From the NCBI GenBank assembly GCA_963720775.1, contig CAVRGR010000007.1:682001-746000 (forward strand): DNA of 64,000 nucleotides, given 5' to 3'. The stretch comes from JAENVT01 sp963720775. Its GTDB lineage: Bacteria > Actinomycetota > Acidimicrobiia > Acidimicrobiales > Ilumatobacteraceae. The position numbers and the translations under genes are program-made. Numbering within the stretch: the stretch's first letter is position 1; each line of letters begins with the position of its first letter. Shown piece by piece: positions 53,584 through 62,651 of the stretch. The notes beneath the pieces are model-generated. The model ran no database searches and was not told the origin of the DNA. It saw only the letters and a program-made list of their open reading frames with translations.

Positions 53584-54504
53584 GTGATCGTCGTCAACCA
53601 ACGAACCTGGGTGCAGGGAAAGCCTGCGGCGTACAGCGTCGCGGGCGAGGGCATGCCGGTGGTGTTGCTGCACGGATGGGCACTTGCCCAACACACCTAT
53701 CGAAGGGTCATCGAGGCGATCGCTCAGCAGAACTGTTACGTCATTGCCCCGGCGATGCCTGGGTTCGGTGGCACGGGGGATCTGAACGGCGACTCGTTCT
53801 CGATGAGCGGGTACGCGAGATGGGTGGCCGACCTGCTCGACGTGTTGGAGATCGCCGAGCCGGCTGTGCTGGTCGGCCATTCCTTCGGCGGCGGTGTGGC
53901 CATCAAGATGGCCCACGACATGCCGTCACGAGTGCGTTCCCTCGTGCTGGTCAACTCGATCGGCGGTTCGGCATGGCGACGTGGCCGCACCGTGCGCAGC
54001 GCCGCAGAGCGACCACTGTGGGACTGGGGCCTGCACTTTCCGGGTGACGTCTGGCCGATTCGGCAGGCCACCCGCGTGCTGCCCGTCGTGTTCGAAGATC
54101 TGCTGCCCAACCTCCTGCGCAATCCGCGTGCCATCGTCAAGGTCGCCAACCTGGCGCGGCGCGTCGACCTGCGCGCCGAGCTCGAGCGCCTGCGTGATCG
54201 CGGCGTGCCGATCACCATCCTGTGGGCATCACGCGATGGCATCATCCCGCGCGAATCGTTCGAGGCCTTGTGTGTCGCCTCGGGTGTCGAAGGGACCGTC
54301 ATCGATGGCTCGCACAGCTGGTTGCTCGCCGATCCGCAGCAGTTCGGAGAGGTGATCACCAACGATGTTCGAGTGGCCCAAGCCGCAAGAGATCTCGAAC
54401 GCAGCTTGGAGCACACCAAGCAACGCGGGCTCAGGAGGGTGCCGAGCCTGCGCCGCCGGGCAAGCGCGGCCCAGCCACCCGTAGGTCGCCGCGACGTCGA
54501 GTGA
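53584..54504 (+). CDS. Alpha/beta hydrolase
   Basis: Hydrolase of 306 residues. The oxyanion HGWALAQHTY is near residue 35, the nucleophile elbow VGHSFGGGVAIKM near 100, the catalytic Asp likely in ILWASRDGIIP near 220 and the His in IDGSHSWLLADP near 245. It starts at GTG 53584, 13 bases after the nfeD-like gene. The 3' end overlaps the convergent selB by 74 bases. The substrate is not deducible; esterase, epoxide hydrolase or haloalkane dehalogenase-like roles are all open. Confidence 0.85.
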   Translation: MIVVNQRTWVQGKPAAYSVAGEGMPVVLLHGWALAQHTYRRVIEAIAQQNCYVIAPAMPGFGGTGDLNGDSFSMSGYARWVADLLDVLEIAEPAVLVGHSFGGGVAIKMAHDMPSRVRSLVLVNSIGGSAWRRGRTVRSAAERPLWDWGLHFPGDVWPIRQATRVLPVVFEDLLPNLLRNPRAIVKVANLARRVDLRAELERLRDRGVPITILWASRDGIIPRESFEALCVASGVEGTVIDGSHSWLLADPQQFGEVITNDVRVAQAARDLERSLEHTKQRGLRRVPSLRRRASAAQPPVGRRDVE

Positions 54505-56161
54505 TGCCACGGGCGTCGAGCTCGTTCACCAGCGGAAGCGCGTACTTGCGCGACACACCGAGGTCGTCGCGAAACTGGGCGACGGTGAACCCATCCGGTT
54601 GAGCACTCAGCAGGCGTGCCGCGGCATGGGCGACAACGTCGATCGTGGCGGGGTGGAAGTACATGCCATCGCGTTCGACCACGAGCTTGCGGCGCAACAG
54701 TTCGCCGAGCTGTGCCTTGTCGTCGGCCGAGGGCTCCGGCGGGGTCACTCCGCCCGCCAGCAGTGCGGCGACGAACGGGTGAGCCTGCAATGGATCGCTC
54801 GTTCCCGCCAGTCGCGCTCGTCCGGCTTCCACCGTCAGGTCGTCGAGAAGGGTGACGACGGCGCGCTCGCGCTCGTCGAGCTCGGCGACATCCAGCCCCA
54901 TGTCACCGGCAGCCTCCACGCGCGACCTGACCTCGCTGTGAGTCGTCTTCAACCACTCCGGCGATACCACGTAGCGGCCGATGGTCGGCTCACGCCGTTC
55001 GCCGGTGATGGCCTCGAGGTCGTCGACATCGATCCAGCCGTGCTCGCCGATCACGCGCTCGACCGAACGATCCGGTCGAGCCTTCGAGGCCGCCAACACC
55101 GGAGCCACGTCGAGAACCTCACCTCCACCTACCGTCTCGTCGCGACCCGACTCGCGAAGCACGAACCGGTCGCCGGGTGCCAGCGGGAGTGAGCGGGCCA
55201 GGTGCAGTCGCACCAACCCGTTGCCTCCTGGACCGATCGACTCGCGGCCAAGTACGCGCAGCCTCACCGGGAACTCGCCCGAGCCGATGTAGGCGAGGTA
55301 TGCGCCGCGACGGCTGACGTCGTGGTGCAGTGATGGCTGAACGCGCAATGACGCGTCGAAACGGCGAGTCGGTCGCCACTGCTCGGCGACGATCACGGCA
55401 TCACCGCGCTGCAACTGCGTGTGATCCACGCCGACGAGGTTGAGCGCAACGCGGTTGCCCGGCCCGATCGACGTCTCGCTGCGACCGTGCGTTTGAATGG
55501 CGCGGATGCGCACGTCGTGCGTCGCTGCGCGAACCAGTTGGTCGGCGCGCAGTGAACCGCCCGTGAGGGTTCCGGTCACCACGGTGCCACTGCCCTTCGC
55601 CGCGAACACTCGGTCCACCCACAGCCGCGGGCGGGCCCGATCGCTCGCCGCAGGTGTGTGGTGCACCAGGGCATCGAGCGCATCACGAAGGTCGTCGAGC
55701 CCTTGTCCGGTCGTCGCGCTCACTGGCACGATCGTGGCGTCGGCGAGGAACGAGCCACTCAGTCGATCACGGATCTCCAGTTCTTGCAGTTGCAGCCATT
55801 CGTCGTCGACCAGGTCGATCTTGGTGAGGGCGAGGATGCCGTGACCGATTCCGACGAGTTCGAGGATGCGGAGGTGCTCCTCGCTCTGCGGCTTCCATCC
55901 TTCCGTGGCGGCGACGACGAACATGCATGCATCGACACCACCGACACCGGCCAGCATGTTGCGCAGGAACCGCACGTGACCTGGCACGTCGATGAAGCTG
56001 ATGCCTTCGCCGCTCGAGAACGTGGTGTGGGCGAAGCCGAGGTCGATCGTCAAACCGCGGGCGCGCTCCTCCTCGAACCGGTCGGGGTTGGTCCCCGTCA
56101 GTGCCTCGACCAGTGACGACTTGCCGTGGTCGACGTGTCCGGCAGTGGCGACTACTCGCAT
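54431..56161 (-). CDS. selB: Selenocysteine-specific elongation factor
   Basis: Translation GTPase of 576 residues that brings Sec-tRNA to UGA codons marked by a SECIS element. GTPase motifs are GHVDHGKSSLVEALTG near residue 8, the switch DLGFAHTTF near 40, DVPGHVRF near 57 and LTKIDLVD near 112. EF-Tu domains 2 and 3 follow; the C-terminal winged helices (RREPTIGRYVVSPEWLK onwards) bind mRNA. Start ATG 56161; the frame extends further but without homology. selA overlaps by 10 bases upstream. No selC or selD was seen in the window. Confidence 0.94.
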   Translation of the reverse strand: MRVVATAGHVDHGKSSLVEALTGTNPDRFEEERARGLTIDLGFAHTTFSSGEGISFIDVPGHVRFLRNMLAGVGGVDACMFVVAATEGWKPQSEEHLRILELVGIGHGILALTKIDLVDDEWLQLQELEIRDRLSGSFLADATIVPVSATTGQGLDDLRDALDALVHHTPAASDRARPRLWVDRVFAAKGSGTVVTGTLTGGSLRADQLVRAATHDVRIRAIQTHGRSETSIGPGNRVALNLVGVDHTQLQRGDAVIVAEQWRPTRRFDASLRVQPSLHHDVSRRGAYLAYIGSGEFPVRLRVLGRESIGPGGNGLVRLHLARSLPLAPGDRFVLRESGRDETVGGGEVLDVAPVLAASKARPDRSVERVIGEHGWIDVDDLEAITGERREPTIGRYVVSPEWLKTTHSEVRSRVEAAGDMGLDVAELDERERAVVTLLDDLTVEAGRARLAGTSDPLQAHPFVAALLAGGVTPPEPSADDKAQLGELLRRKLVVERDGMYFHPATIDVVAHAAARLLSAQPDGFTVAQFRDDLGVSRKYALPLVNELDARGITRRRGDLRVAGPRLPGGAGSAPS

Positions 56162-57439
56162 CGTTGCAGGGCCGCCACAACGGCATTGTCGCTGCCCGGG
56201 TCGACGGTTCGCAGGTCGAGCAAGGTGTGACCGTCCCGAGTGCGGGCGACCACAGGCGGATCGCACGAGCGGAGCACAGCCAAGCGGTCGCCGGCGATGC
56301 GGATGCCGATCGACGGAATCGTGCTTCCTGGCGCCGAGCCAGCACCTGGAACAGCCTGCGTTTCTTCGACCTCACCGACGCCTGCGACGGTGATGATCTT
56401 GTCGGCTCTGGCTCGCAGCTCGTCGATGGTCGCGGTGACCATCATCCAGAACGGAATGGTGGTGGCCGCAGTCTTGTCGAGGTAGGCGAGCGCCGTGCGT
56501 TGCACAGCCGACAACACGTGCGCCCCAGGTCGCAGCGCACGGGCGAGTGGATGCTGCATGCACAGGGCTACGAGGTCGGCACGGCCGGAGATGATGCCCG
56601 CCTGCGGCCCACCGAACAGCTTGTCGCCACTGAAGGTCACGAGCGAGGCGCCGTCGTGCACCGATTGGCGAGCGGCAGGCTCGCCGTGCAGCCAGGATGG
56701 TGGCGGGCCGCCGAGCCATGGGCAGTTTGCGTCGATCAACCCGCTGCCGATGTCGGCGATCACCGGCACACCGAGCGTTGCCAGTTCGGCAATCGTCGTC
56801 GCCTCGACGAAGCCCTCGATTCGGAAGTTGCTCGGATGCACCTTCAGCAGCGCAGCCACATCGGCGTTCTTGCGGTTGAGAGCCTTGCGATAGTCATTCA
56901 AGCGCGTGCGGTTGGTGGTGCCGACATCGACCAACTTCGCTCCGGATTGGTCCATCACGTCGGGTATGCGGAAGCCACCACCGATCTCCACGCTCTCGCC
57001 GCGGCTGACGACCACCTGACGATCACGAGCGATGGCGGCGAGGACGAGCAACACAGCCGATGCGTTGTTGTTGACCACCATTGCCGCCTCGCTGCCGCAC
57101 AACATGGCCAGCAGGGCGCCGACAGCCTGCTGGCGAGATCCCCGTTCGCCGGTGCGCAGATCGAGCTCGATGTTGATCGCCGTGGGCGGGTACGACATCT
57201 CCACCGGCGCACGTCCGAGGTTGGTGTGCAGCAGAACCCCAGTCGCGTTGATCACGGGACCGAGCATCGAATGGGCGAAGGCGTCCGCTCGACCGAGCGC
57301 GGCGGAGCGCTCGTAACTGGCCGGGCCCTCGGCGATCGCCTGGCGGGCGAGCTCGACACAGAGCCGCGTGTGGCAAGCCGCTGCCGGCCATCGCCCGCGC
57401 CAGAGTGTCCACACTCGGCGGGCGCGACGGGGTTGCCAT
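56152..57439 (-). CDS. selA: L-seryl-tRNA(Sec) selenium transferase, with apparent frameshift
   Basis: PLP enzyme of about 429 residues making Sec-tRNA from Ser-tRNA(Sec). The N-terminus MATPSRPPSVDTLARAMAGS reads in one frame and LCVELARQAIAEG onwards in another. Removing one base near 57365 joins them, and 1288 bases is 3n+1. Core motifs: GPVINATGVLLHTNLGRAP near residue 65, MVVNNNASAVLLVLAAIA near 120 and the PLP-lysine site TFSGDKLFGGPQAGII near 290. Start ATG 57439 has no strong ribosome-binding site. It precedes selB with a 10-base overlap. If the shift is real, selenium use would be lost. Confidence 0.9.
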
Positions 57440-57488
57440 TCGTCGGAGCGTAGTCAGCGGTCGCTGCGGTGTGGCAGAGTCGCAACCT

Positions 57489-57926
57489 GTGCTCCCCGTA
57501 CCCGTCGTGCGCCTCGATCCCGATCTCTCCCTTCCGTCATACGCACATGCAGGTGACGCCGGCCTCGACCTGCGGGCACGCGAGCACGGCGTGGTGCAAC
57601 CAGGCGGCGGCCGTCTGCTGATGCCCACCGGAATCTCCGTAGCCATTCCCGTCGGTTACGCCGGCTTCGTGCTGCCGCGCAGCGGTAACGCCTTGAACCA
57701 CGGCCTCACGCTGGCCAACACACCAGGACTGATCGACTCGGCCTATCGCGGTGAGATCAACGTGGTACTGCTCAACACGGATCCGCTGCATCCGTTCGTC
57801 GTCAATCGCGGCGACCGGCTGGCCCAGTTGGTGGTCCAACGTGTCGAGGAGGTCACGTGGCAGGTCGTCGACTCGCTCGACGGTGACGATCGCGGCGGAG
57901 GTTTCGGCCACTCCGGCCGCCACTGA
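57489..57926 (+). CDS. dut: dUTP diphosphatase
   Basis: Trimeric dUTPase of 145 residues producing dUMP and keeping uracil out of DNA. All five motifs can be seen: AGDAGLDLR near 28, PRSGNALNHG near 67, NTPGLIDSAYRGEINVVLL near 83, RGDRLAQLVVQ near 113 and RGGGFGHSG at the end. It starts at GTG 57489, giving MLPVPVVRLDPDLSLPS. It is divergent from selA with 49 bases between starts. A strong hairpin follows. Confidence 0.95.
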   Translation: MLPVPVVRLDPDLSLPSYAHAGDAGLDLRAREHGVVQPGGGRLLMPTGISVAIPVGYAGFVLPRSGNALNHGLTLANTPGLIDSAYRGEINVVLLNTDPLHPFVVNRGDRLAQLVVQRVEEVTWQVVDSLDGDDRGGGFGHSGRH

Positions 57927-57940
57927 GGGGCTCCCCCCAC

Positions 57941-57985
57941 CGTTTGACGCCTGCGGCCCCGCTACGGGGCCGCAGCCTTCAAACG
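57941..57985. terminator. Bidirectional terminator hairpin after dut
   Basis: CTGCGGCCCCG and CGGGGCCGCAG enclose a CTA loop, and outer arms CGTTTGA and TCAAACG extend the stem. It lies between the convergent dut and Nudix genes. CACTGAGGG repeats flank it at 57921-57929 and 57991-57999, like a target duplication. Confidence 0.75.
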
Positions 57986-58001
57986 CTGAGCACTGAGGGA
58001 G

Positions 58002-58718
58002 CTAGCGCCAGGCGAAGACAGGTTGCTCGAACTCACTCACCCGCGCCTCGGATCGACCCTCGATCGCCACCCATCGGAACTGCAACAGGATTGCACCGGT
58101 GGGCGCGTGGATGAGGTCTCGCCCGATCGGCACTTGCACGACCGGGCGGCTGCTCTCGGGAATGGTGACGAATCGAGGCGAGTCGGCGCGGCACAGTTCG
58201 TGCAAGCCGATGTGCAACACCCGAGCCACCTCCCGCGGGTCGGGCGACAGCTCGACGTTTGCTCCGCCCCATACGACGATCGGAGTGATCACGAAGCCCG
58301 ACCTCGTCGAGTAGTCGTCGAGCCTGCCGAGCACTCCCGAGGCCTCGATCTCGAGACCAAGCTCCTCGTCGATCTCGCGCAACGCCGCTGCTTCGGCCGT
58401 TTCACCGGCGTCGATCCTTCCGCCCGGCAGCGCCCATTGCCCGGCGTGACGATTCATCCGTGCCGCCCGACGGCAGAGCAGGAACGCCGCGCCTCCGGCG
58501 ACACCATCGATCCCGCCGTCGAAGCCGGTGATGTCGCCCGGAATGCCGGTCATGCCGACCTCGCCAGGCAGGAATGGCTCGTCGGTCTCGCCATCGCTTC
58601 CGACCACGACGACGGCCACCGCCGCACGAAGGCGATCGTCGGGCTCGATCACTTGGACACGATGGCGGGCGAGATTGGCCGAGATCAGGTCGCGCAGCCC
58701 GACGTCGAACTCGATCAT
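58002..58718 (-). CDS. Nudix hydrolase, CoA-diphosphatase-like
   Basis: Product of 238 residues. The Nudix box is GGRIDAGETAEAAALREIDEE near residue 103 (split here to its key part: GGR...REIDEELG), and LLCRRAARMNRHAGQWALPG precedes it, typical of the CoA-diphosphatase/NUDT7-8 group. The start ATG 58718 follows the stop of the upstream hydrolase gene by one base; an open frame further upstream would give 250 residues. The C-terminal half has no other motif. The substrate could be CoA or a nucleotide. Confidence 0.82.
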   Translation of the reverse strand: MIEFDVGLRDLISANLARHRVQVIEPDDRLRAAVAVVVVGSDGETDEPFLPGEVGMTGIPGDITGFDGGIDGVAGGAAFLLCRRAARMNRHAGQWALPGGRIDAGETAEAAALREIDEELGLEIEASGVLGRLDDYSTRSGFVITPIVVWGGANVELSPDPREVARVLHIGLHELCRADSPRFVTIPESSRPVVQVPIGRDLIHAPTGAILLQFRWVAIEGRSEARVSEFEQPVFAWR

Positions 58719-58719
58719 C

Positions 58720-59553
58720 TCAGTTGGCGACCGCACCGACCGATGGTGCCTCACTGGCGCGCCGCAGGAAGTCCTTGAGGATCTTGTTGAACGTACTGGC
58801 GTGTTCGACCATGAAGCCGTGGGCCGCGCCGGAGATGACCACCAGTTCCGCGCCGGGGATGCGATCGGCGATCTCCTCGCTGTCGCCTCTGGGCGTGAGG
58901 ATGTCTTGGTTGCCGACCATCACCAGCGTGGGCACGTTGATGTTGCGCAACTCGTCGGCGAGCTCATCGCCGGCTGCCAGGATGCCTCGCACCTGGGCGG
59001 CGAACGAGTGGGTGGGCCGACCCATTGCCAGTGGCCCGAGCCATCCGAAGGTGGGCAGCAGTCGACGGAACGAGCGAGGCCCGATCACCCAACGCGCCGC
59101 CTGACCGGCCATCGTGCCCATGCCGCGCTCCAGCGCCGTGGTCATCCAACCCTCGAGGAGCTCGCGACGCCAGGGCGGGTTGCGGCAGGCGGTGCACGCC
59201 AGCGTCAACGACAGCACCCGGGTGGGGTGGCGCACAGCCATCAGTTGGCTGATGGCCCCACCCATCGAGGCTCCGACGACGTGAGCAGCAGCGACGTCGA
59301 GGCGGTCGAGCACTGCTACCGCATCGTCGGCCATCTGTTCGATCGAGTAGGTGCCGAATGGCTTGTCGCTGCGGCCCGAACCGCGGTTGTCGAAGGCGAT
59401 CACCCTGTAGTTGCGAGCGAGCGTGAAGCGCTGCATGTCCCAGCCGTGCTTGTCGGTGCCGAGACCCTGGATCATCAATACAGCCGGCGCGTCGCGACGT
59501 CCGAAGACCTCGAAGTGGATTCGGGCACCGTCGCCGGCGATGGCGTAGCCCAT
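58720..59553 (-). CDS. Alpha/beta hydrolase
   Basis: Hydrolase of 277 residues. The oxyanion region is VLMIQGLGTDKHGWD near residue 27, the fold marker FDNRGSGRSDKP near 53, the nucleophile elbow VVGASMGGAISQLM near 92, the Asp likely in MVGNQDILTPRGDS near 215 and the His in ISGAAHGFMVEH near 245. It is similar to 3-oxoadipate enol-lactonase-like and lipase-like proteins. The ATG at 59553 overlaps the acyltransferase stop, suggesting joint lipid metabolism. Confidence 0.87.
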   Translation of the reverse strand: MGYAIAGDGARIHFEVFGRRDAPAVLMIQGLGTDKHGWDMQRFTLARNYRVIAFDNRGSGRSDKPFGTYSIEQMADDAVAVLDRLDVAAAHVVGASMGGAISQLMAVRHPTRVLSLTLACTACRNPPWRRELLEGWMTTALERGMGTMAGQAARWVIGPRSFRRLLPTFGWLGPLAMGRPTHSFAAQVRGILAAGDELADELRNINVPTLVMVGNQDILTPRGDSEEIADRIPGAELVVISGAAHGFMVEHASTFNKILKDFLRRASEAPSVGAVAN

Positions 59554-60212
59554 CAGCCCTCCGCCAACCAGTCGACCGGGCCGACTCCGGTGTGCAATCC
59601 ACCGAACCCGTCGAGCAGGCGTTGGATGTGTCGCTGCGTCACGTCGGCCAGTTCGAGCTCGGCGAGCGGCCCTCGGCGCTTGCGGGTGGGCCGCATCTGA
59701 GCGCCCACCTCGACGCGTGCGGCGCGACCGATCGGCGAGCTCATCGACGCCACGGGGAACACAGGGGTGTTGGTGCTCACCGCGGTGCCGATCAATGTCG
59801 GGTCGACGGCGCCGGCATGGCGTGGATTGCGTGTGCTTCGCGCCGAAACCACGACCAGCTCGCCGTCGCGCAGCGCGCTGCGGATCTCCTCCGGCTTGTT
59901 CAGCAGACCCCCGATCCGCTGCATCAACGGGCCGATCGGGGCGATGTCGGGCCGACCACCGAATCGAACAGGGCGGCCGATCGTGCGGCTCAACGCCCAC
60001 GCGGTGTAGATCGTGTTGAGCGAGAACCATCGAGAGTTGGTGACCAGCAGGGCCCCACCGCGCTTCGGGAGATGTTGATCGCCGCCCACGCTGACATCCC
60101 ATCGCAGCTTGATTGCCGGTGTGAAGAGCTCGATCAGTTGTGCGCTTCGCCCCCACTCGTCGACCGAATCGGGTTCGTACCACGTTCCGGGAAGGCGGAC
60201 GACGACACCCAT
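59553..60212 (-). CDS. PlsC-like acyltransferase fold protein with altered active site
   Basis: Product of 219 residues resembling 1-acyl-glycerol-3-phosphate acyltransferases. Yet the HX4D catalytic motif is replaced: the equivalent segment is VTNSRWFSLNTIYTAWAL near residue 57, lacking both His and Asp. PEEIRSALRDGELVVVSARS near 107 corresponds to the usual glycerol-phosphate binding region. It is therefore either a degenerate enzyme, a binding protein, or uses another chemistry. It overlaps the hydrolase gene and begins 1 base after the epimerase stop. Confidence 0.65.
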   Translation of the reverse strand: MGVVVRLPGTWYEPDSVDEWGRSAQLIELFTPAIKLRWDVSVGGDQHLPKRGGALLVTNSRWFSLNTIYTAWALSRTIGRPVRFGGRPDIAPIGPLMQRIGGLLNKPEEIRSALRDGELVVVSARSTRNPRHAGAVDPTLIGTAVSTNTPVFPVASMSSPIGRAARVEVGAQMRPTRKRRGPLAELELADVTQRHIQRLLDGFGGLHTGVGPVDWLAEG

Positions 60213-60213
60213 G

Positions 60214-61182
60214 TCACGCGGCCTTGCTCGCCGGGATGCGCACGATCGCTTCCCACTCGAACAGCCGATCGATCACTTCGCGAGTGGTGAGCTTGGGCCG
60301 GATGCCGAGGGTGGATGTGAGTCTTGTGCCGTCGGCAAGGCGTCCACGATGGATGAGCTCCATCACGTGTTCGGGCAGGGGAGCACCGAGCAGATGGCTG
60401 ACGTGTCGGGCAAGACGCCACTCGGGCCCGAACAGCGGCATAGGCAATCGGCGGCCGCGCCAGATGGCTTGCATGGTGGTGATGGCTCCGGGAGCGACCA
60501 CGTTGAGTGGACCCTCGGGGCGATGCTCGGCCGCAGCCACGAAGGCGCGCGCTGCGTCGGAGTCGATGATGACGGCAAACGCCGAATCGGCCAGAACGCT
60601 GAACGGAACGACGGGCTGCCGCAAGGCTCGCCCGAGTGGGCTGGGAACGTGCGGACCCAGCACCGGTGCCAGCCTGAGGGCGCTGACCGCCACACCGACG
60701 CGGCCTCCAACCGTCGTTGCCGTTGTCTCGATGGCGGCGACCATCCGACCGTATTCGCTGGTGGGGTGTGTCGGAACATCCTCATCGGGACGGGTCAAGG
60801 CCCCCCGGCCGCGACCGTAGATCTCGATCCCGCTGCGGACGACGATCGCCTGGAGCGACGGGCACTCGGCGGCTGCCGAGATGATCGAGGTTGCCGAGTC
60901 GCAGGTGAGCCGCTTGGCAACGCCGGTGCCGGCGCGTGCGTCGGGTTCCCAGACCGCCACGTGGACGAGTACGTGTGGGTCGAAGCGGGTGACGACGTCG
61001 ACGATCCGATCGCGATGACGCGGATCGATCAGGTGGAACTCACTGCGATGCAGGCGGCGACGCGGCGGGTCGATGTCGATACCCAGGATCGAGCCCACCC
61101 AGGGTTCGGCTTCGAGCAGCGTGGCGATCAGCGAACCCAGCTCACCGCCCATTCCGCTGACAAGCACCCGTTGTCCGCGCAT
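60214..61182 (-). CDS. NAD-dependent epimerase/dehydratase family protein
   Basis: Extended SDR-type product of 322 residues. The NAD loop VLVSGMGGELGSLIATLL at the N-terminus has the GxxGxxG variation, with the acidic residue in GIDIDPPRRR. The YxxxK-like motif is SEYGRMVAAIE near residue 145 with M for K in the usual place, so catalysis is doubtful. The C-terminal substrate domain has PLNVVAPGAITT. It may process a sugar nucleotide or a lipid precursor. It precedes the acyltransferase by 1 base in the same minus-strand run. Confidence 0.72.
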   Translation of the reverse strand: MRGQRVLVSGMGGELGSLIATLLEAEPWVGSILGIDIDPPRRRLHRSEFHLIDPRHRDRIVDVVTRFDPHVLVHVAVWEPDARAGTGVAKRLTCDSATSIISAAAECPSLQAIVVRSGIEIYGRGRGALTRPDEDVPTHPTSEYGRMVAAIETTATTVGGRVGVAVSALRLAPVLGPHVPSPLGRALRQPVVPFSVLADSAFAVIIDSDAARAFVAAAEHRPEGPLNVVAPGAITTMQAIWRGRRLPMPLFGPEWRLARHVSHLLGAPLPEHVMELIHRGRLADGTRLTSTLGIRPKLTTREVIDRLFEWEAIVRIPASKAA

Positions 61183-61194
61183 ACCGGCAGGTTA

Positions 61195-62055
61195 CTAGCC
61201 GAGACCCCGCGAATCCTGCTTGAGGGCGGTGTCGACCGAGAGTGCGGCGGCCACGACCAGCGAGTTCAGTGGCTGCGGAATGAGCGCATGGATCTGCACG
61301 ACGTAGTTGTCGGCCGTGGTGAACAGGGTCTTGGCCACGCCTTCGAAGGTCTTGGTGATCCGCGCCACCTCGGCGCCGGTGTGATCTTCGATCCTGAAGT
61401 TCCACGCCCGCCAGTTCTCGGCCTTGATCGCCCCGTAGGTGTGCCCGCCGGCCTGCAAGGTGAAGTGGATCTTGCCGAACACGTTGTCCTGCACGATGCG
61501 GCCGATCTCCTGATCGTTGCCGTCGCTGACGATCACCGTGCTCTTCATCACCTTCGCGGGCCTGGTGACTCGCAGGATCACTTGCCCGGAACTGTCGGCG
61601 ATCTCCAACCGGTGGGTCAGGAACTGGTCGAAGCTGGTCAGCAGGCGAACGGCTTTCTTGGCGGCGCTCTGGCCCACCTCGTTGACCGAGGCGATCTGTG
61701 CCCCGTTCTGGTCGAACACGCTGTACTGGTTCTTGAGCTCGATCAACTTGGCCTTCTGGTTGACCACCAGGATCGGCTCGGTGAAGATCGAGCCACCGCC
61801 CACGAATGCCGCATCTCCCACCTGAGCGCTGCGGTAGCGCGACTCGCCGTGCAGCTGCTGTTGAATCTTGGCGGCGTCGCCCTCGTTGCCGACCGTCAGG
61901 GCCGAATCGAGCCTGTCGAGGCCACGCGGCTGCAAGGCATCCTTGCCCTGCACGCCGCTGTCGCTGACGTGATCGGTCCAGATCTTTCCGTTCCAGTAGC
62001 GGAGCTCGTGACGGCCCATCGGATCCGGATGCCAGGCGGCGGGGGAATCGCTCAT
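61195..62055 (-). CDS. DUF2510 plus scramblase/LURP-one-like protein
   Basis: Product of 286 residues in two parts. The N-terminal 32 residues form a DUF2510 module (AAWHPDPMGRHELRYWNGKI), common in actinobacterial membrane-linked proteins. The rest resembles the phospholipid scramblase/tubby-like LURP-one barrel: VVNQKAKLIELKNQYSVFD near 98, LTHRLEIADSSGQVILRVTR near 150, and ENWRAWNFRIEDHTGAEVAR near 215. A C-terminal hydrophobic helix (ALIPQPLNSLVVAAALSV) may anchor it. It starts at ATG 62055. A lipid role fits the cluster but is unproven. Confidence 0.78.
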   Translation of the reverse strand: MSDSPAAWHPDPMGRHELRYWNGKIWTDHVSDSGVQGKDALQPRGLDRLDSALTVGNEGDAAKIQQQLHGESRYRSAQVGDAAFVGGGSIFTEPILVVNQKAKLIELKNQYSVFDQNGAQIASVNEVGQSAAKKAVRLLTSFDQFLTHRLEIADSSGQVILRVTRPAKVMKSTVIVSDGNDQEIGRIVQDNVFGKIHFTLQAGGHTYGAIKAENWRAWNFRIEDHTGAEVARITKTFEGVAKTLFTTADNYVVQIHALIPQPLNSLVVAAALSVDTALKQDSRGLG

Positions 62056-62099
62056 GCGCGCCAGCATAGGTTGCGTGCCGCGACGCCGGGCGATGGTGT

Positions 62100-62609
62100 C
62101 TAGCGCAGTTGGTGCACCATGAGGATGACCTCGCGGGCGAACGGGTCGAGCTGACGACCGGCGATGCGCTCGGTGATGGCGATCGCCTGCGACGGGTCGT
62201 CGACCAAACCGCTCCAACGGATGTAACCGCCCATGATCCCGATGAGGCGATCATCGACCGGCTCGTTGTGCACGATCACCTTGGTGCTGCCCTCGAGGAG
62301 GGCACCCAATTCGACGTAGAAGCTGCGCAACCACTGCCCCAGATCTTCGACGCCGGTGAACGGGCGGTGCAGGTAGGGCAGGGCCAGTTCATCGTAGTTG
62401 TGCAGGTTGTGTGGAGCGGGAATGATGCTGATGAGGCAACCGAAGCCGTTCTCACGAAGCCAGATGATCTCCTCCTGCCTGCGGACGCGCCGATGGTTGT
62501 CGCCGTAACCGCCCGGACGCTCGCAGACGGCGAGCTTGTCCTTCATGATCCAGGTGAAGTTGCGGGGAGTGATGCCGAGTGCCCACTTGCCCCGGAGCCT
62601 CGGTGGCAT
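62100..62609 (-). CDS. Dual-specificity phosphatase-like protein lacking the catalytic Cys
   Basis: Product of 169 residues. The layout follows a dual-specificity phosphatase: a helix IIWLRENGFGCLISIIP near 47, ALPYLHRPFTGVEDLGQWL near 77 and the P-loop-like VIVHNEPVDDRLIGIMGGYI near 112. There HNEPVDDR keeps the H-x6-R spacing of HCx5R but Asn takes the Cys position, which would abolish phosphatase chemistry. It may bind phosphorylated partners. Start ATG 62609 has GGGAGG 9 bases upstream. The family name is tentative. Next gene upstream is tilS. Confidence 0.6.
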   Translation of the reverse strand: MPPRLRGKWALGITPRNFTWIMKDKLAVCERPGGYGDNHRRVRRQEEIIWLRENGFGCLISIIPAPHNLHNYDELALPYLHRPFTGVEDLGQWLRSFYVELGALLEGSTKVIVHNEPVDDRLIGIMGGYIRWSGLVDDPSQAIAITERIAGRQLDPFAREVILMVHQLR

Positions 62610-62651
62610 CAGCAAAAACCTCCCTCGCGTGCGAACATTCGGAATGCGAGG

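Noticed and set aside
57440..57488. A tRNA-Sec gene between selA and dut
   Set aside because: The gap is 49 bases, too short for a tRNA-Sec, and no acceptor pairing was found.
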